A program made the position numbers and the translations under genes. From Desulforhabdus amnigena (GTDB taxonomy: Bacteria; Desulfobacterota; Syntrophobacteria; Syntrophobacterales; Syntrophobacteraceae), in NCBI RefSeq assembly GCF_027925305.1, contig NZ_BSDR01000001.1, positions 3,251,001 to 3,315,000 of the forward strand: 64,000 bases of DNA, read 5' to 3'. A model generated the notes under the pieces. The model was not told where the DNA came from. It was given only the letters and a program-made list of their open reading frames with translations, and did no database searches. Positions 1-8,580 of this stretch are shown here, in pieces; the first letter of the stretch is position 1; each line of letters opens with the position of its first letter.

Positions 1-2
1 CC

Positions 3-137
3 TCTTTGTTTTTTTCATTTTTCGTTGAGGCCGTTCCGGTCATGGGGGGGTATTTGAAACAGAGCAGCCGGTCGACTCTCTTTAAGTGCTTTGCAGACAT
101 TGATGTCGGCAGCGAAGATCCCGATGAAATCATCTGA
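3..137 (+). CDS. 3' end of an unidentified gene (partial)
   Basis: One frame is open from the left edge of the window and ends with a TGA at 135-137, giving about 44 residues that finish in an acidic tail (ADIDVGSEDPDEII). It lies upstream of the TPP riboswitch and on the same strand. No domain can be recognised in so short a piece, and the open frame could be chance, although the composition of the last 20 residues looks protein-like. The gene would start left of the window. Confidence 0.35.
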   Translation, partial: SLFFSFFVEAVPVMGGYLKQSSRSTLFKCFADIDVGSEDPDEII

Positions 138-270
138 GCATGAGGCAGAGAAAGAAAAAGGACAGCGGCAGGTGCTGAAAACCGCACAAGGTCATTGATT
201 TTTGACTTGCAGTCGATTAATTTTATAACCTCTTGAACGTTGATTTGCCCAAGTACTGAAAAACAATTCG

Positions 271-362
271 ATGGCCGGGGGGGTGCTCTCCCAGAGAGAG
301 CTGAGATCATACCCTTGGAACCTGATCCAGATCATACTGGCGGAGGAATCGGCAAACGAGAC
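271..362 (+). promoter_or_regulatory. TPP (THI-box) riboswitch aptamer
   Basis: The conserved thi-box elements are present in order: a GGGGGTGCTC arm, CTGAGATCATACCCTTGGAACC, then CTGATCCAGATCATACTGGC and a closing GGAGGAATC. This is the thiamin pyrophosphate aptamer that normally precedes thiC. An intrinsic terminator follows directly, so TPP binding is expected to stop transcription before thiC. Confidence 0.93.
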
Positions 363-375
363 AGCAATTCTCGGC

Positions 376-405
376 AGGCCGTTTTTCCGAAACGGCCTTT
401 TTTTA
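376..405 (+). terminator. riboswitch-linked intrinsic terminator
   Basis: AGGCCGTTT pairs with AAACGGCCT around a 5-base loop and is followed by a run of T. It sits between the TPP aptamer and the thiC start, as expected for the expression platform of a transcription-terminating riboswitch. Confidence 0.85.
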
Positions 406-479
406 TTTCTGGTTCTAATTCTTATGATGGATCTCAGTCTAAGCTACACCTCACTTCGACAGAACCCAAAGAGGAAATC

Positions 480-1751
480 ATGCCTACACAACTGGATTAC
501 GCAAAAGACGGTGTTGTTACTGAAGAGATGAAGCAGGCAGTCATCGGGGAACCCATTACCGCGGAAGAACTGCGGGAACGGATTGCCCAGGGACATGCGG
601 TGCTTCCCAAAAATATCAATCACTCCTTCCCGATCTTGCGCGCCATTGGCCGAGGTTTGAAAACCAAGGTGAACGCCAACCTGGGAAGCAGCGGCGAATG
701 CTATATGATGGACCTGGAAGACGCGAAACTGAAAGCGGCTTTGAAGGCCAAAACCGACTCCATCATGGATCTTTCCACGGGTGGAAATCTTGGAGGATTG
801 CGGCAATACTTTTTGGAACACTCCACCGTCATGGTCGGGGCGGTCCCCATTTACGCTCTGGCCACGGAAATGGTCTGCAACCATCAGCCTCTTGACAAGA
901 TGGATGGAGATCAGCTGCTGAAAAGCATCGAAAAACAGTGCAGGGAAGGTCTGGATTACATCACCGTACACTGCGGCGTGACCCTGGCGTCCGTGAAAAA
1001 GCTCGAGAGCTTCGAACGCATCATGCCCTGTGTGAGCCGCGGAGGCTCCATCCACATGCACTGGATGCGTGCCAACCGCAAGGAAAATCCCCTCTACGAA
1101 AACTTTGACGATCTGCTGGAAATCGCTCACAAGTACGATGTGACCCTCAGCCTTGGAGACGGTTTCAGGCCTGGGACCATCATGGATGCCACGGATGGAG
1201 CTCAGCTGGAGGAGCTGATGATCCTCGGCGAACTGGCCAAACGCGCCCGCGCCCGCGGTGTTCAGACCATGATCGAAGGCCCAGGGCATGTACCTTTCCA
1301 CCAGATCCAGGCCAACATGCAGCTGCAGAAAAAGCTCTGTGACGGAGCCCCTTTCTATATTCTCGGCCCCTTGCCCACAGACATCGCCGCGGGCTACGAC
1401 CACATCACCGCAGCCATCGGAGGCGCTTTGGCCGGTTCCGCAGGGGCCGATTTCATCTGTTACGTGACCCCCGCCGAACATTTGGGCCTCCCTAATGCCG
1501 ATGACGTCTATCAAGGGGTAATGGCTTCACGCATAGCCGCTCACGTGGCGGACATCGCAAAAGGGCTGCCGGGTGCCATGGATGCAGACCGGAGAATCTC
1601 AGAAGCACGGCAGAAACTGGATTGGGAAGGAGTGATCCGGGAATCGCTGGATCCCGACCTGGTGAGGGAACGCATCCAGATCACCGAAGACCGGGAAGCT
1701 TGCAGCATGTGTGGAAAGCTCTGTGCGGTCAAAATCAGCCGTCTGATTTAG
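480..1751 (+). CDS. thiC: phosphomethylpyrimidine synthase ThiC
   Basis: ThiC is a radical-SAM enzyme that converts aminoimidazole ribotide to hydroxymethylpyrimidine phosphate for thiamin synthesis. The 423-residue protein shows the family core (NLGSSGECY, MDLSTGGNLGG, MIEGPGHVP, AGYDHITAAIGGA) and the C-terminal iron-sulfur motif CSMCGKLC. It is the short type without the N-terminal domain of E. coli ThiC. I chose ATG 480, preceded by GAGGAAATC, because the longer open frame back to 240 runs through the riboswitch. The TPP riboswitch separates this copy functionally from the two ThiC paralogues at 28-31 kb. Its stop codon TAG is also the first bases of a MITE-like repeat. Confidence 0.95.
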   Translation: MPTQLDYAKDGVVTEEMKQAVIGEPITAEELRERIAQGHAVLPKNINHSFPILRAIGRGLKTKVNANLGSSGECYMMDLEDAKLKAALKAKTDSIMDLSTGGNLGGLRQYFLEHSTVMVGAVPIYALATEMVCNHQPLDKMDGDQLLKSIEKQCREGLDYITVHCGVTLASVKKLESFERIMPCVSRGGSIHMHWMRANRKENPLYENFDDLLEIAHKYDVTLSLGDGFRPGTIMDATDGAQLEELMILGELAKRARARGVQTMIEGPGHVPFHQIQANMQLQKKLCDGAPFYILGPLPTDIAAGYDHITAAIGGALAGSAGADFICYVTPAEHLGLPNADDVYQGVMASRIAAHVADIAKGLPGAMDADRRISEARQKLDWEGVIRESLDPDLVRERIQITEDREACSMCGKLCAVKISRLI

Positions 1752-1863
1752 AACCTATCCAGAAACCACCTGTGGACTTTGCGACACCCCCCGTGGTCCC
1801 CCCTCGAGGGGGGAATTAAAGGGGGGTATCCGCTGCCGAGGTAGGTTTTCGGATAGGCTCTTA
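1749..1863 (+). repeat. MITE-like palindromic repeat R1, copy 1
   Basis: A ~115-bp element with near-perfect terminal inverted repeats: TAGAACCTATCCAGAAACC at the left and GGTTTTCGGATAGGCTCTTA at the right. The centre contains CCCCCCTCGAGGGGGG and the segment TGTGGACTTTGCGACA. Four more copies lie at 11611, 13326, 23669 and 28137. No coding capacity was seen. The left terminus overlaps the thiC stop codon. Confidence 0.9.
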
Positions 1864-1974
1864 GTTGTTTCTATGAGAAAACGCGGGGTAGCGGTATCCT
1901 CATCCGCCTGCCCCGGAATTCGCTTTTTGTGAACCCCTCTCCGAAATTTTCCGCCCCCGGAGTGTCGCTGTTGA

Positions 1975-2068
1975 AATCCCCGTTTACCGCAGAGGCACAC
2001 AAAGAGTGCACAGGAATTCTCTAAAAATTCCAAAATCTTCTCCGTGCCCTCCGTGTCTCCGTGGTGAA
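1975..2068. repeat. interspersed repeat R2 (cacggagacac family), copy 1
   Basis: This stretch contains TTCCAAAATCTTCTCCGTG followed by CCCTCCGTGTCTCCGTGGTG, almost identical to the copy at 36526-36602. Related copies are at 4302, 19862 and 40714. The ends are complementary (accgcagaggcacac versus the ctccgtgg side), so the element can form a hairpin. Confidence 0.75.
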
Positions 2069-2097
2069 GAAGAGGGTATTGGAATCCGCCGGCTCCC

Positions 2098-2415
2098 TCA
2101 TGACCAAAAAAGCCTTTTCCACCAGGGCCGACCGGCTTTGAGACGTTCCACCTCGAGCTCCAGTTCCCGAATACGCTTTTGAGTATGCTCCAGTTCATAG
2201 TCTTTCCATTCCGTTTCGAGCAATATTTCTTTGACTTCCTCTAGCTCCCGGTCTTTCGCTTTGAGCTCCAGTTGCTTCGCTTCGAGATCTCTTTTATATT
2301 GTTCAACGAACTCATTCAATTTTCGAAGCTCTCCCAACTCAATGAGGATCTTTTCGTAACGGTCTCTTTCGATCGTCACCACATTCGTTTTTCCATTTGC
2401 CTCCTGTCCCGCCAT
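2098..2415 (-). CDS. small coiled-coil protein
   Basis: A 105-residue acidic/basic protein that is almost entirely heptad-like coiled coil from about residue 15 to 92 (repeating E, L and K). It ends in a Trp-rich tail, RPWWKRLFWS. There is no signal peptide and no recognisable domain, so its function is unknown. The general design, a coiled coil with a short Trp-containing C-terminus, resembles the C-terminal half of the protein at 43803-44447, which ends FWSKLMRMMTWS; a shared origin is only a guess. It stands alone, convergent with thiC and divergent from the sigma-54 activator. Confidence 0.6.
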   Translation of the reverse strand: MAGQEANGKTNVVTIERDRYEKILIELGELRKLNEFVEQYKRDLEAKQLELKAKDRELEEVKEILLETEWKDYELEHTQKRIRELELEVERLKAGRPWWKRLFWS

Positions 2416-2730
2416 TGATTTTCCTCCATTGAGTATAGCGACAGGGAAAGGGTCGTGATGGATGGTTGAGCGCCCTCTTCGGTGTCTCTTTTCTTTTCCT
2501 GCTTGACCTGTCCCTCAAAGTCCTGCAAGGATACAATATGAAAAGTAGGACATTCTTCGGTTCGCACTTTCCAGTCCCTGCGGAACTTTGCCACGCTCGG
2601 ATGCCGTCCCGGCGATTTCCTTGTTGTGGAAAATATTGGAGCGTGAAGAGCAGGTCAAGGAAATTCATGGAAGAAAAGGAAGGCGGCTACGCCTTGACGG
2701 GCCCTGGTTGCAATGAGGTAAGGTAAAATC

Positions 2731-4275
2731 ATGAGTCAAACATCTTTCAGCTTCTGCAAAGCTCTTTCGAGCGAGCTCGACCCGGAAAAACTGCAGCAGA
2801 AGTTTCTCTCATCCCTTCTTGAACTTCAAAACCTGGAACGTGGTTCCATATGGGTGAAAAAGACGGATGGCTACCTCTGCGTCGAAGCCGTGGGAGATCA
2901 GAGTGAAAAGATCAAGGGCATCACGATCAGCGCCAACCGCCCGAGCATCGTGGGCTGGGTGATAGAAAACGGGAAAATGACCATCGCCGAGCCGGGCAAG
3001 GATGAACGCCATTACAAGGAATTTGAAGCAGACATGGCGGTAAAGAGCAAACTCATCCTGTGCTTTCCGCTCTTTCTCAAAGGAGGTGAGGTCTATGGCG
3101 CCGTTCAGCTCATCGACACCCGATCCGGAGGAAGCCGCCTCAACCTCGACCAGGACTACCTGGAACTCCTGCAGAACCTGGTGGATATCGGGTCCATCGT
3201 TCTCAGCAATTCCCTCGTTTATAGTGCTCAGGTTCAAGAAAACCTCAAGCTGAAGCAGACCCTGGAATCTATTCGCAGGGAGGAACCCATTCTTGGGGAG
3301 AGTGAGGCCTTCCTTAAAATATTGAAAGTGGCCTCGGATTACGCCAAGACAGACTTTCCCGTCCTGATAACGGGAGAAAGCGGAACGGGAAAGGAGGTCA
3401 TCGCCAAGGAAATACACCGGCTGAGCAACCGGATGGACAAGCCGTTTCTGGTTCAGAACTGCAGCGCCATCCCCGAAACATTGCTCGAAAGCGAACTTTT
3501 CGGATATCAGAAAGGGGCCTTCACGGGGGCCGTCAAGGATAAGGTTGGACTCTTCGAAGCCGCAAACGGAGGCACGGTTTTTCTGGATGAAATAGGCGAC
3601 ATGCCGCTTCAACTCCAGGCCCGTATCCTGCGTGTGCTCCAGAACAGCGAAATCAAACCACTGGGAGGCACAAAAACCAAAAAGATCGATGTGCGAATCA
3701 TCTCCGCCACCAACAAGGACCTGAAAGAAGCCATCGCAAAAGAGCAGTTCAGAGAAGACCTCTTTTACCGACTCAATGTGCTTCCGCTCCATCTTCCGGC
3801 TCTAAGGGAGAGGAAGGAGGACATCCTGCTCCTCCTCGACCACTTTCTCAGCCGTGAATCCTTCAAGATGGGAATTCCCCCCAAGAAGTTCAGCAAGGAT
3901 GCATTGGACTACCTGATCAAATACTCATGGAAGGGGAATATTCGGGAGCTGGAAAACTTCGTCAAGCACATCATCGTGGTGGTGGAAGGGGAAAAAATCA
4001 CTTTGGATGATTTGAGCCTGCATTTTCCGCCCGCCCAACTCGCCCCTCCCGAGGAGGAGAAGCCCGTCGATGGAAACAGAGGCGAGGAAACGGAAAAACC
4101 TTCTCCAGGGGGAGCGTCTTTTTTCGACGGCTATTCCTGGGAAGAACTGGAAAGGGCTTATGTCCTCTACCTTCTGGAAAAAAACAGGTGGCATATTACC
4201 CGTGCCGCCAAAGAAGCCAAAGTCAACCGTTCCACCTTCGATTCCCGAATGAAAAAACTCGGCATCAGGAAATAA
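2731..4275 (+). CDS. GAF-domain sigma-54-dependent transcriptional activator
   Basis: An enhancer-binding protein that remodels sigma-54 RNA polymerase. The 514 residues comprise a GAF sensor domain (about 10-175), an AAA+ domain (about 188-420) with Walker A GESGTGKE, the sigma-54 contact loop GAFTGA and Walker B FLDEIGDM, and a Fis-type HTH at the C-terminus (HITRAAKEAKVNRSTFDSRM). There is no receiver domain, so control is probably through a ligand bound by the GAF domain. No kinase gene is adjacent. Targets cannot be deduced; the Cys-rich protein and methyltransferase genes just downstream are candidates by position only. Confidence 0.93.
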   Translation: MSQTSFSFCKALSSELDPEKLQQKFLSSLLELQNLERGSIWVKKTDGYLCVEAVGDQSEKIKGITISANRPSIVGWVIENGKMTIAEPGKDERHYKEFEADMAVKSKLILCFPLFLKGGEVYGAVQLIDTRSGGSRLNLDQDYLELLQNLVDIGSIVLSNSLVYSAQVQENLKLKQTLESIRREEPILGESEAFLKILKVASDYAKTDFPVLITGESGTGKEVIAKEIHRLSNRMDKPFLVQNCSAIPETLLESELFGYQKGAFTGAVKDKVGLFEAANGGTVFLDEIGDMPLQLQARILRVLQNSEIKPLGGTKTKKIDVRIISATNKDLKEAIAKEQFREDLFYRLNVLPLHLPALRERKEDILLLLDHFLSRESFKMGIPPKKFSKDALDYLIKYSWKGNIRELENFVKHIIVVVEGEKITLDDLSLHFPPAQLAPPEEEKPVDGNRGEETEKPSPGGASFFDGYSWEELERAYVLYLLEKNRWHITRAAKEAKVNRSTFDSRMKKLGIRK

Positions 4276-4301
4276 GAGAGTTGGCGGATTCCGATATCCC
4301 G

Positions 4302-4395
4302 TTATTCACGGAGGACACGGAGAAGACTTTCGAATTCTTGTGGGGTTCCTGTGTGATCTCTGTGCCTCCGTGGCAAATGGGGATTTCAAGAGCGA
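4302..4395. repeat. interspersed repeat R2, copy 2
   Basis: CACGGAGGACACGGAGAAGAC on the left and TCTGTGCCTCCGTGG on the right form an inverted pair, followed by GGGGATTTCAAGAGCG. It matches the R2 copies at 1975 and 36526 in inverted orientation. The rest of the 4276-4565 interval shows a CCCCATCGGGGCTATGGGG palindrome and no gene. Confidence 0.7.
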
Positions 4396-4565
4396 ATCAC
4401 TCCCTAAGGGGGATTTATCCTTGATTCCCCCATCGGGGCTATGGGGAGTGTAGTTTTTTCAAAATGGAAATTGCGGCGTTCAGGTATTGATCGGCAGGCC
4501 AAAATCAGATATGGAAAGAACCGTCTCTGCATGATCCCATCGAGGAAAGGTAAAGAAAATCTTCA

Positions 4566-5087
4566 ATGAACATCAATGCATCTTCCGCTTCTTCTCTACC
4601 CATTGAAGAGAAAATCCGGTACGCACGGGAACTCTTCGATCGAGGGGGAGAAACTCTTCTTCGGGAGCCCTCTGTAACAAAGCTCCTGGCAATACTGGAT
4701 CGAAACATAGCGGCTTCGCAGGAAGCCATGGTCCGCTTCGGCATTGTCGATGCCTGCAGGCACTGTGAGGAAGAGGAAGGGGGAAGCTGCTGCGGAGCGG
4801 GTATAGAAAACAGGTATAATCCCATACTTTTGCTCATGAATCTTCTCATGTCGAGGGACCTGCCGGAAAAACGTCAGTGGGAAAACAGTTGCTTTTTTCT
4901 TGGGGAAAATGGTTGCCGCTTGAAAGCACGCCACATTTTATGCATCAATTATCTTTGCCTCCGGGTTCAAAAAATGCTCCCACCAAACGATCTCATCGCA
5001 TTGCAAACCATCACGGGCGAAGAGATGGATACAATTTTCCTTCTTCACGAAACCGTTAAGAAAATACTCAACAAAAACATTCGATAG
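4566..5087 (+). CDS. Cys-rich protein, possible metal- or cluster-binding
   Basis: A 173-residue soluble protein with eight cysteines at about 64, 67, 75, 76, 109, 117, 126 and 131. They are arranged CRHC...SCC in the middle and SCFFLGENGC...CINYLC later. The pattern recalls the YkgJ-type zinc/iron-chelating domain, but I cannot assign it firmly. The hydrophobic stretch NPILLLMNLLM is too short and amphipathic to be a clear membrane segment. The methyltransferase gene begins 9 bp downstream, so the two are probably co-transcribed. Confidence 0.7.
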   Translation: MNINASSASSLPIEEKIRYARELFDRGGETLLREPSVTKLLAILDRNIAASQEAMVRFGIVDACRHCEEEEGGSCCGAGIENRYNPILLLMNLLMSRDLPEKRQWENSCFFLGENGCRLKARHILCINYLCLRVQKMLPPNDLIALQTITGEEMDTIFLLHETVKKILNKNIR

Positions 5088-5096
5088 CAAACGACC

Positions 5097-5711
5097 ATGG
5101 AATCAAATCCTCTTTTCAAGACGCTCTCTTTCATTGCGGACTTTTATGACAGATGCAAATTCGGCTGCGAAGGAGTGGAAGGATATCGCAAATCCACGGA
5201 CATGCGCAAATGCATCCATTTTATTCTGGAGCTCGAGAAATCCGGGTTCCTGGACAACCGACGGACATCTTTCCTGGATCTGGGATGCGCGGACGGCCGG
5301 GTGAATGTCATGATGAGCTACATGGTCAGGAAATCCATCGGGATTGAAATCGACCCGGACATTCTTTCCGAATACGCCCCCATGAAGGAAAAACTCACTT
5401 TACAGCTTCAGGAAGCCGGACTCATCCCGCCCCCGGAAAATATTTCCGTTTTTCAAGGAAGTTCCCTCGAAGAGCAGACTTATCGGCAAGTTTTCGAGAA
5501 AACGGGGGTATCTTTCCAGGAGATCGATTTCTTTTACACCTACATCACACTTCATGATCTTTTCGGGGAACTCATCGCAGAAAAAGCAAAACCCGGGGCA
5601 CTCTACATGGTCTACGGCTTCAGCAAAGTCCTTCCCCGTTATGAAGGCCTGGAACGGGTGCTTTCCGATGTCGGTTCCCAGGGGATTGCAGCGCTTTACC
5701 GGAAAAAATGA
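5097..5711 (+). CDS. class I SAM-dependent methyltransferase
   Basis: A 204-residue protein with a Rossmann-type SAM-binding start FLDLGCADGRVNV (about residues 59-71), followed by an acidic strand end IGIEIDPDIL. These are the usual motif I and post-I of class I methyltransferases. The substrate is unknown. It directly follows the Cys-rich protein gene with a 9-bp gap, which suggests a shared job, perhaps modification linked to a bound metal. It faces the DUF985 gene. Confidence 0.75.
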   Translation: MESNPLFKTLSFIADFYDRCKFGCEGVEGYRKSTDMRKCIHFILELEKSGFLDNRRTSFLDLGCADGRVNVMMSYMVRKSIGIEIDPDILSEYAPMKEKLTLQLQEAGLIPPPENISVFQGSSLEEQTYRQVFEKTGVSFQEIDFFYTYITLHDLFGELIAEKAKPGALYMVYGFSKVLPRYEGLERVLSDVGSQGIAALYRKK

Positions 5712-5731
5712 GCTTTGTACAACGAATCATC

Positions 5732-6235
5732 CTATTTTGTGAGCCTTTCAATGATCCGTTGGTGTTGGGGATATTCCTTTATTAGTCTCTTTCGTTCCGC
5801 CAACTCAAAATCTTCATATTCGAAACCGGGCGCCACCGTGCATCCCACCAAAGCATAGGAATCCGGATCGTTGACGGAAGCAGCAAACCAGCACCCCGCC
5901 TTCACCACAACCTGAAACGCTTCGCCATTCTCCCAGGCATTCCCCAATTTTTTCCGGGACAAACGGCCTTCTCCATCGATCACGTACAGAGTGAGTGAAC
6001 TGCCCGTATAAAAGTGCCAGATTTCATCGGATTTGATGCGATGAAAAGCTGAAAACTGCTTCCCCTCCAGAAGATAGTAAATCGCCGTGGAAAAAACACG
6101 ATCTCCTTCAAATCTTCGAGGAAGCTGCCCGTCTCTCACCGATTCATCCGACCGGTACGTCTGGATGAAGTATCCCCCTTCAGGGTGCGGAGAGAGTCCA
6201 AGTTTTTCGATCCAGTAAGCTGCGTTTTTGTTCAT
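5732..6235 (-). CDS. DUF985 cupin-family protein
   Basis: A 167-residue single-domain cupin of the DUF985/YML079w type. Characteristic blocks are LGLSPHPEGGYF near the N-terminus, STAIYYLLEGKQFSAFHRI, SDEIWHFYTGSSL, and the late VAPGFEYEDFELA. Family members have a jelly-roll fold, and their biochemical role is not established. I prefer ATG 6235, preceded by AGGAAAAGG, over the TTG six codons upstream that lacks a ribosome binding site. It is convergent with the methyltransferase gene. Confidence 0.85.
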   Translation of the reverse strand: MNKNAAYWIEKLGLSPHPEGGYFIQTYRSDESVRDGQLPRRFEGDRVFSTAIYYLLEGKQFSAFHRIKSDEIWHFYTGSSLTLYVIDGEGRLSRKKLGNAWENGEAFQVVVKAGCWFAASVNDPDSYALVGCTVAPGFEYEDFELAERKRLIKEYPQHQRIIERLTK

Positions 6236-6319
6236 GGCGTTCCTTTTCCTCAATGCTTCGTTTCAATCGAGAAAGGCTCGTTTGTTTGAGATGGGAGAAA
6301 GGGTATGCTGCACAGGCCG

Positions 6320-6392
6320 CGTTGAGTCTCGAAACGCAACCTGTCATTATCGGCCGTTGCGTTTCATTCCATTCAACGCAACCTACGCACTA
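6320..6392. repeat. REP-like tandem palindrome (GTAGGTTGCGTTGA type)
   Basis: Read on the minus strand this is GTAGGTTGCGTTGAATGG, then GAAACGCAACGGCC, then a second AGGTTGCGTTTCGAGACTC. These are two units of the GTAGGTTGNGTTGA...GAAACNCAAC palindrome found in many bacteria. It occupies the gene-free interval between the cupin gene and tonB (6236-6692). The rest of that interval is AT-richer and probably holds the tonB promoter, but I cannot place it. Confidence 0.65.
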
Positions 6393-6692
6393 TCAAGATG
6401 GTATCTACAGAAGTCGAGATTTCAACCGTTCACAGTATAAATTCCTTGACGGGAAAGGCCCAGTTAGTGTAACTAAATTGAACAATTGGAGTCCATATAA
6501 ATAACACTAAGAAAGTGTAGGGACTGCCGGATTTTCAGCTTTTTTGTTCTCCAAGATTCAGATCCACCTGAATTGCACTTTTTGCAATGCAGGATGCAAC
6601 AAGGCTAAGAAGGCCTTTGAGCCGCGGGACAGCGGCGATGGTTTTTGTGGCTTTTTTGCTTTTGGAAATGAAATTGGAGGGCTTTTTTCTTC

Positions 6693-7583
6693 ATGAAATT
6701 TTGGCCGAGCGCCCTGACTTCTGCCGTTGCCCACGCATTAATCCTCTGCATTCCTGTCTCCATGACTTTGAACAACGTGAGCCTGGAGACGCCGTGTGAA
6801 GAATTTCAGTTCGTTGTCCTTCAGAGTGAAGAGTCACAGGGGGGACGGATGTTGCCGGAACCAGGCGTCCCTATTCCTCCGGCGGCTCAACAACAACCCT
6901 TTGCGCCTCAGGAAGCGGATCTATCCGAGGAAATCCCCGAACCGCAGAAGACACCTCCACGCATGGATACTCCGGAGGTGGAAAAAACTCCTCCCCTTCA
7001 GGAAAAAAAACCATCTCCCATCACCATTGCCAGAAAAACTCCGCCCCCAAAACCCAAGCCACAGAAAGAAGTCCAAAAACCTCCTGTAAAAGCGGTTCGA
7101 AGGCAGGAACCCCGTGAGGTCGCATCCACGGCTTCGACCCAAACCCCGGAACCATCGGCGGCCCCATCCGCACAAAAATCAGGTTCGGAAGAGGCATTGC
7201 CGAAGGAATCGCCCGTGGATACGGCGGGGACTGGAAATTCTCCCAAATCCGACAGCGGTTCCTCCGCGGGAAACGGCCCGATTCAAGTACCGTTCGGCTC
7301 GGGAGACGGTCCTCGATTCGTCCAAAGGGTGCTCCCCAAATATCCGCGGCTTGCCAGAGAACTGGGCAAAGAAGGAAGAGTGGTTCTGCAGCTTACTATC
7401 GATGAAAACGGGAGGTTGGCACACGTGGAAGTCGTCAGTAAGGCAGGATCCGGATTCGATGAAGAGGCCGTTCGAGCGGTGAAAAGCTCAACTTTCTTGC
7501 CGGCAAAAAGGAATGGGAAGCCCATAACCAGCATAGCGCGTTTACCGATTCGCTTTCAGTTGAGGAGTTCAAACGATGATTGA
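6693..7583 (+). CDS. tonB: TonB energy-transducing protein
   Basis: TonB couples the inner-membrane proton motive force, via ExbB/ExbD, to outer-membrane receptors. The 296 residues comprise a short N-terminal membrane segment (about 7-25), a long Pro/Lys/Glu-rich periplasm-spanning region (about 50-190, e.g. KTPPPKPKPQKEVQKPP), and a C-terminal TonB domain (about 205-292) with PKYPRLARELGKEGRVVL and FDEEAVRAVKSSTF. It overlaps exbB by 8 bp, so tonB-exbB-exbD is a translationally coupled operon. It likely powers the receptor at 8830 and possibly the one at 38683. Confidence 0.93.
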   Translation: MKFWPSALTSAVAHALILCIPVSMTLNNVSLETPCEEFQFVVLQSEESQGGRMLPEPGVPIPPAAQQQPFAPQEADLSEEIPEPQKTPPRMDTPEVEKTPPLQEKKPSPITIARKTPPPKPKPQKEVQKPPVKAVRRQEPREVASTASTQTPEPSAAPSAQKSGSEEALPKESPVDTAGTGNSPKSDSGSSAGNGPIQVPFGSGDGPRFVQRVLPKYPRLARELGKEGRVVLQLTIDENGRLAHVEVVSKAGSGFDEEAVRAVKSSTFLPAKRNGKPITSIARLPIRFQLRSSNDD

Positions 7584-8124
7584 TTTCTTTATGAAAGGCG
7601 GAGCCCTTATGTGGCCCATCCTCCTCTGTTCCGTGGTGGCTCTGGCCCTGATTCTTACCAAGGCCCTCCAGTACCGGGACATTCTCCGGAGAATCTCACC
7701 TTCCCCGGAGGAGATTATGAAGGAAAAACCTGCTGAAGTCATTCCCCTCATCGAAGCTATAGAAAAGGGACTGGACGAAAAGCAAGTTTCCTTCATCGGA
7801 ACTAGGGAAATCAGGGAGATGGAAAAAGGGCTGGGAATCCTTACCCTGGTGTCCGTCATTGCCCCTTTGCTCGGCTTCACGGGGACGGTCACAGGCATGA
7901 TTCAGGCATTCATGGTCATTGCCGCTCAGCATGGAAGCCGTGTGGATCCATCCATGGTTGCAGGCGGAATCTACGAAGCACTCATCACTACTGCAGGCGG
8001 ACTCTTCGTGGCCATCCCCACTCACATCGCTCTTCATTTTCTCGAGGAACGCCTCGATGAAATCTCCATGCGCCTGAAGGGATTCGCCATGACGCTCTAC
8101 GAGGGGAGGCACCATGGAATTTGA
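7576..8124 (+). CDS. exbB: ExbB/TolQ/MotA-family proton channel
   Basis: A 182-residue inner-membrane protein with three hydrophobic segments: about residues 9-27, 90-112 (LTLVSVIAPLLGFTGTVTGMI) and 135-155 (GGIYEALITTAGGLFVAIP). The LLGFTGTVTGMI and ALITTAGGL blocks are typical of ExbB/TolQ. It forms the proton channel of the TonB motor with ExbD. It overlaps tonB at its start and exbD at its end, as expected for a stoichiometric complex. Confidence 0.93.
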   Translation: MIDFFMKGGALMWPILLCSVVALALILTKALQYRDILRRISPSPEEIMKEKPAEVIPLIEAIEKGLDEKQVSFIGTREIREMEKGLGILTLVSVIAPLLGFTGTVTGMIQAFMVIAAQHGSRVDPSMVAGGIYEALITTAGGLFVAIPTHIALHFLEERLDEISMRLKGFAMTLYEGRHHGI

Positions 8125-8512
8125 AAGAAGGAGGAGACGCCACACGCACATTGACGTTGCACCCCTCGTCGATGTCGTCTTCAATCTGCTCCTCTTTTTT
8201 GTAATCACCTACAACGTGGTCGCAGATCCCGCCATAAAGATCCGGCTGCCGGAATCGAAGACGGCGGACACCCAGGCGGAGGAGCAAGTCGTTATTGCCC
8301 TGTCCAAAGAGGGCGAGACCTACATCGGGGAGCAGGCAGTGAAGCTCGAAGAGCTTTCATCAGTCGTTCAACAAAGATTGAGCGAAATCAAAGAACCGTC
8401 CGTCAAGATCAAAGCAGATCAGGATGTCCCGGTAGGCCTTCTCCTGAAGGTCGTCGATGCGGTCAAGCTCTCGGGGTGTTCCGCCTTCAGCATAGCTACG
8501 GCAAAGAAATAG
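8114..8512 (+). CDS. exbD: ExbD/TolR-family protein
   Basis: A 132-residue protein with a basic N-terminus (EFERRRRRHTHIDVAPLVD), one membrane span (about 20-40, containing the conserved Asp of VDVVFNLLLFFVI) and a periplasmic domain ending SGCSAFSIAT. This is the ExbD/TolR layout, in which the membrane Asp carries the proton. The gene begins inside exbB (11-bp overlap). It is the last gene of the TonB motor operon, and a terminator-like hairpin follows. Confidence 0.93.
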   Translation: MEFERRRRRHTHIDVAPLVDVVFNLLLFFVITYNVVADPAIKIRLPESKTADTQAEEQVVIALSKEGETYIGEQAVKLEELSSVVQQRLSEIKEPSVKIKADQDVPVGLLLKVVDAVKLSGCSAFSIATAKK

Positions 8513-8580
8513 CGGGGATAACGAGCGGCAAGAAGCCGCGAAATCTTTCAGCACCGGCAATAGCTGCAGCACAATCATCC

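Noticed and set aside
240-479. N-terminal extension of the thiC reading frame
   Set aside because: The frame is open, but this stretch is the TPP riboswitch and its terminator; the ribosome binding site and family alignment place the start at 480.
444-1514. 356-codon open frame antisense to thiC
   Set aside because: It is a shadow of the high-GC third positions of thiC; similar long antisense frames oppose the bza, cobT and shc genes and none shows a domain.
2376-2594. 72-codon frame on the minus strand upstream of the coiled-coil gene
   Set aside because: It would start at a GTG without a ribosome binding site and overlaps the coiled-coil gene start; the sequence looks partly protein-like but no family is recognised, so it is not called.
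6253-6504. 83-codon frame upstream of tonB
   Set aside because: It spans the REP-like palindrome and has no protein features.
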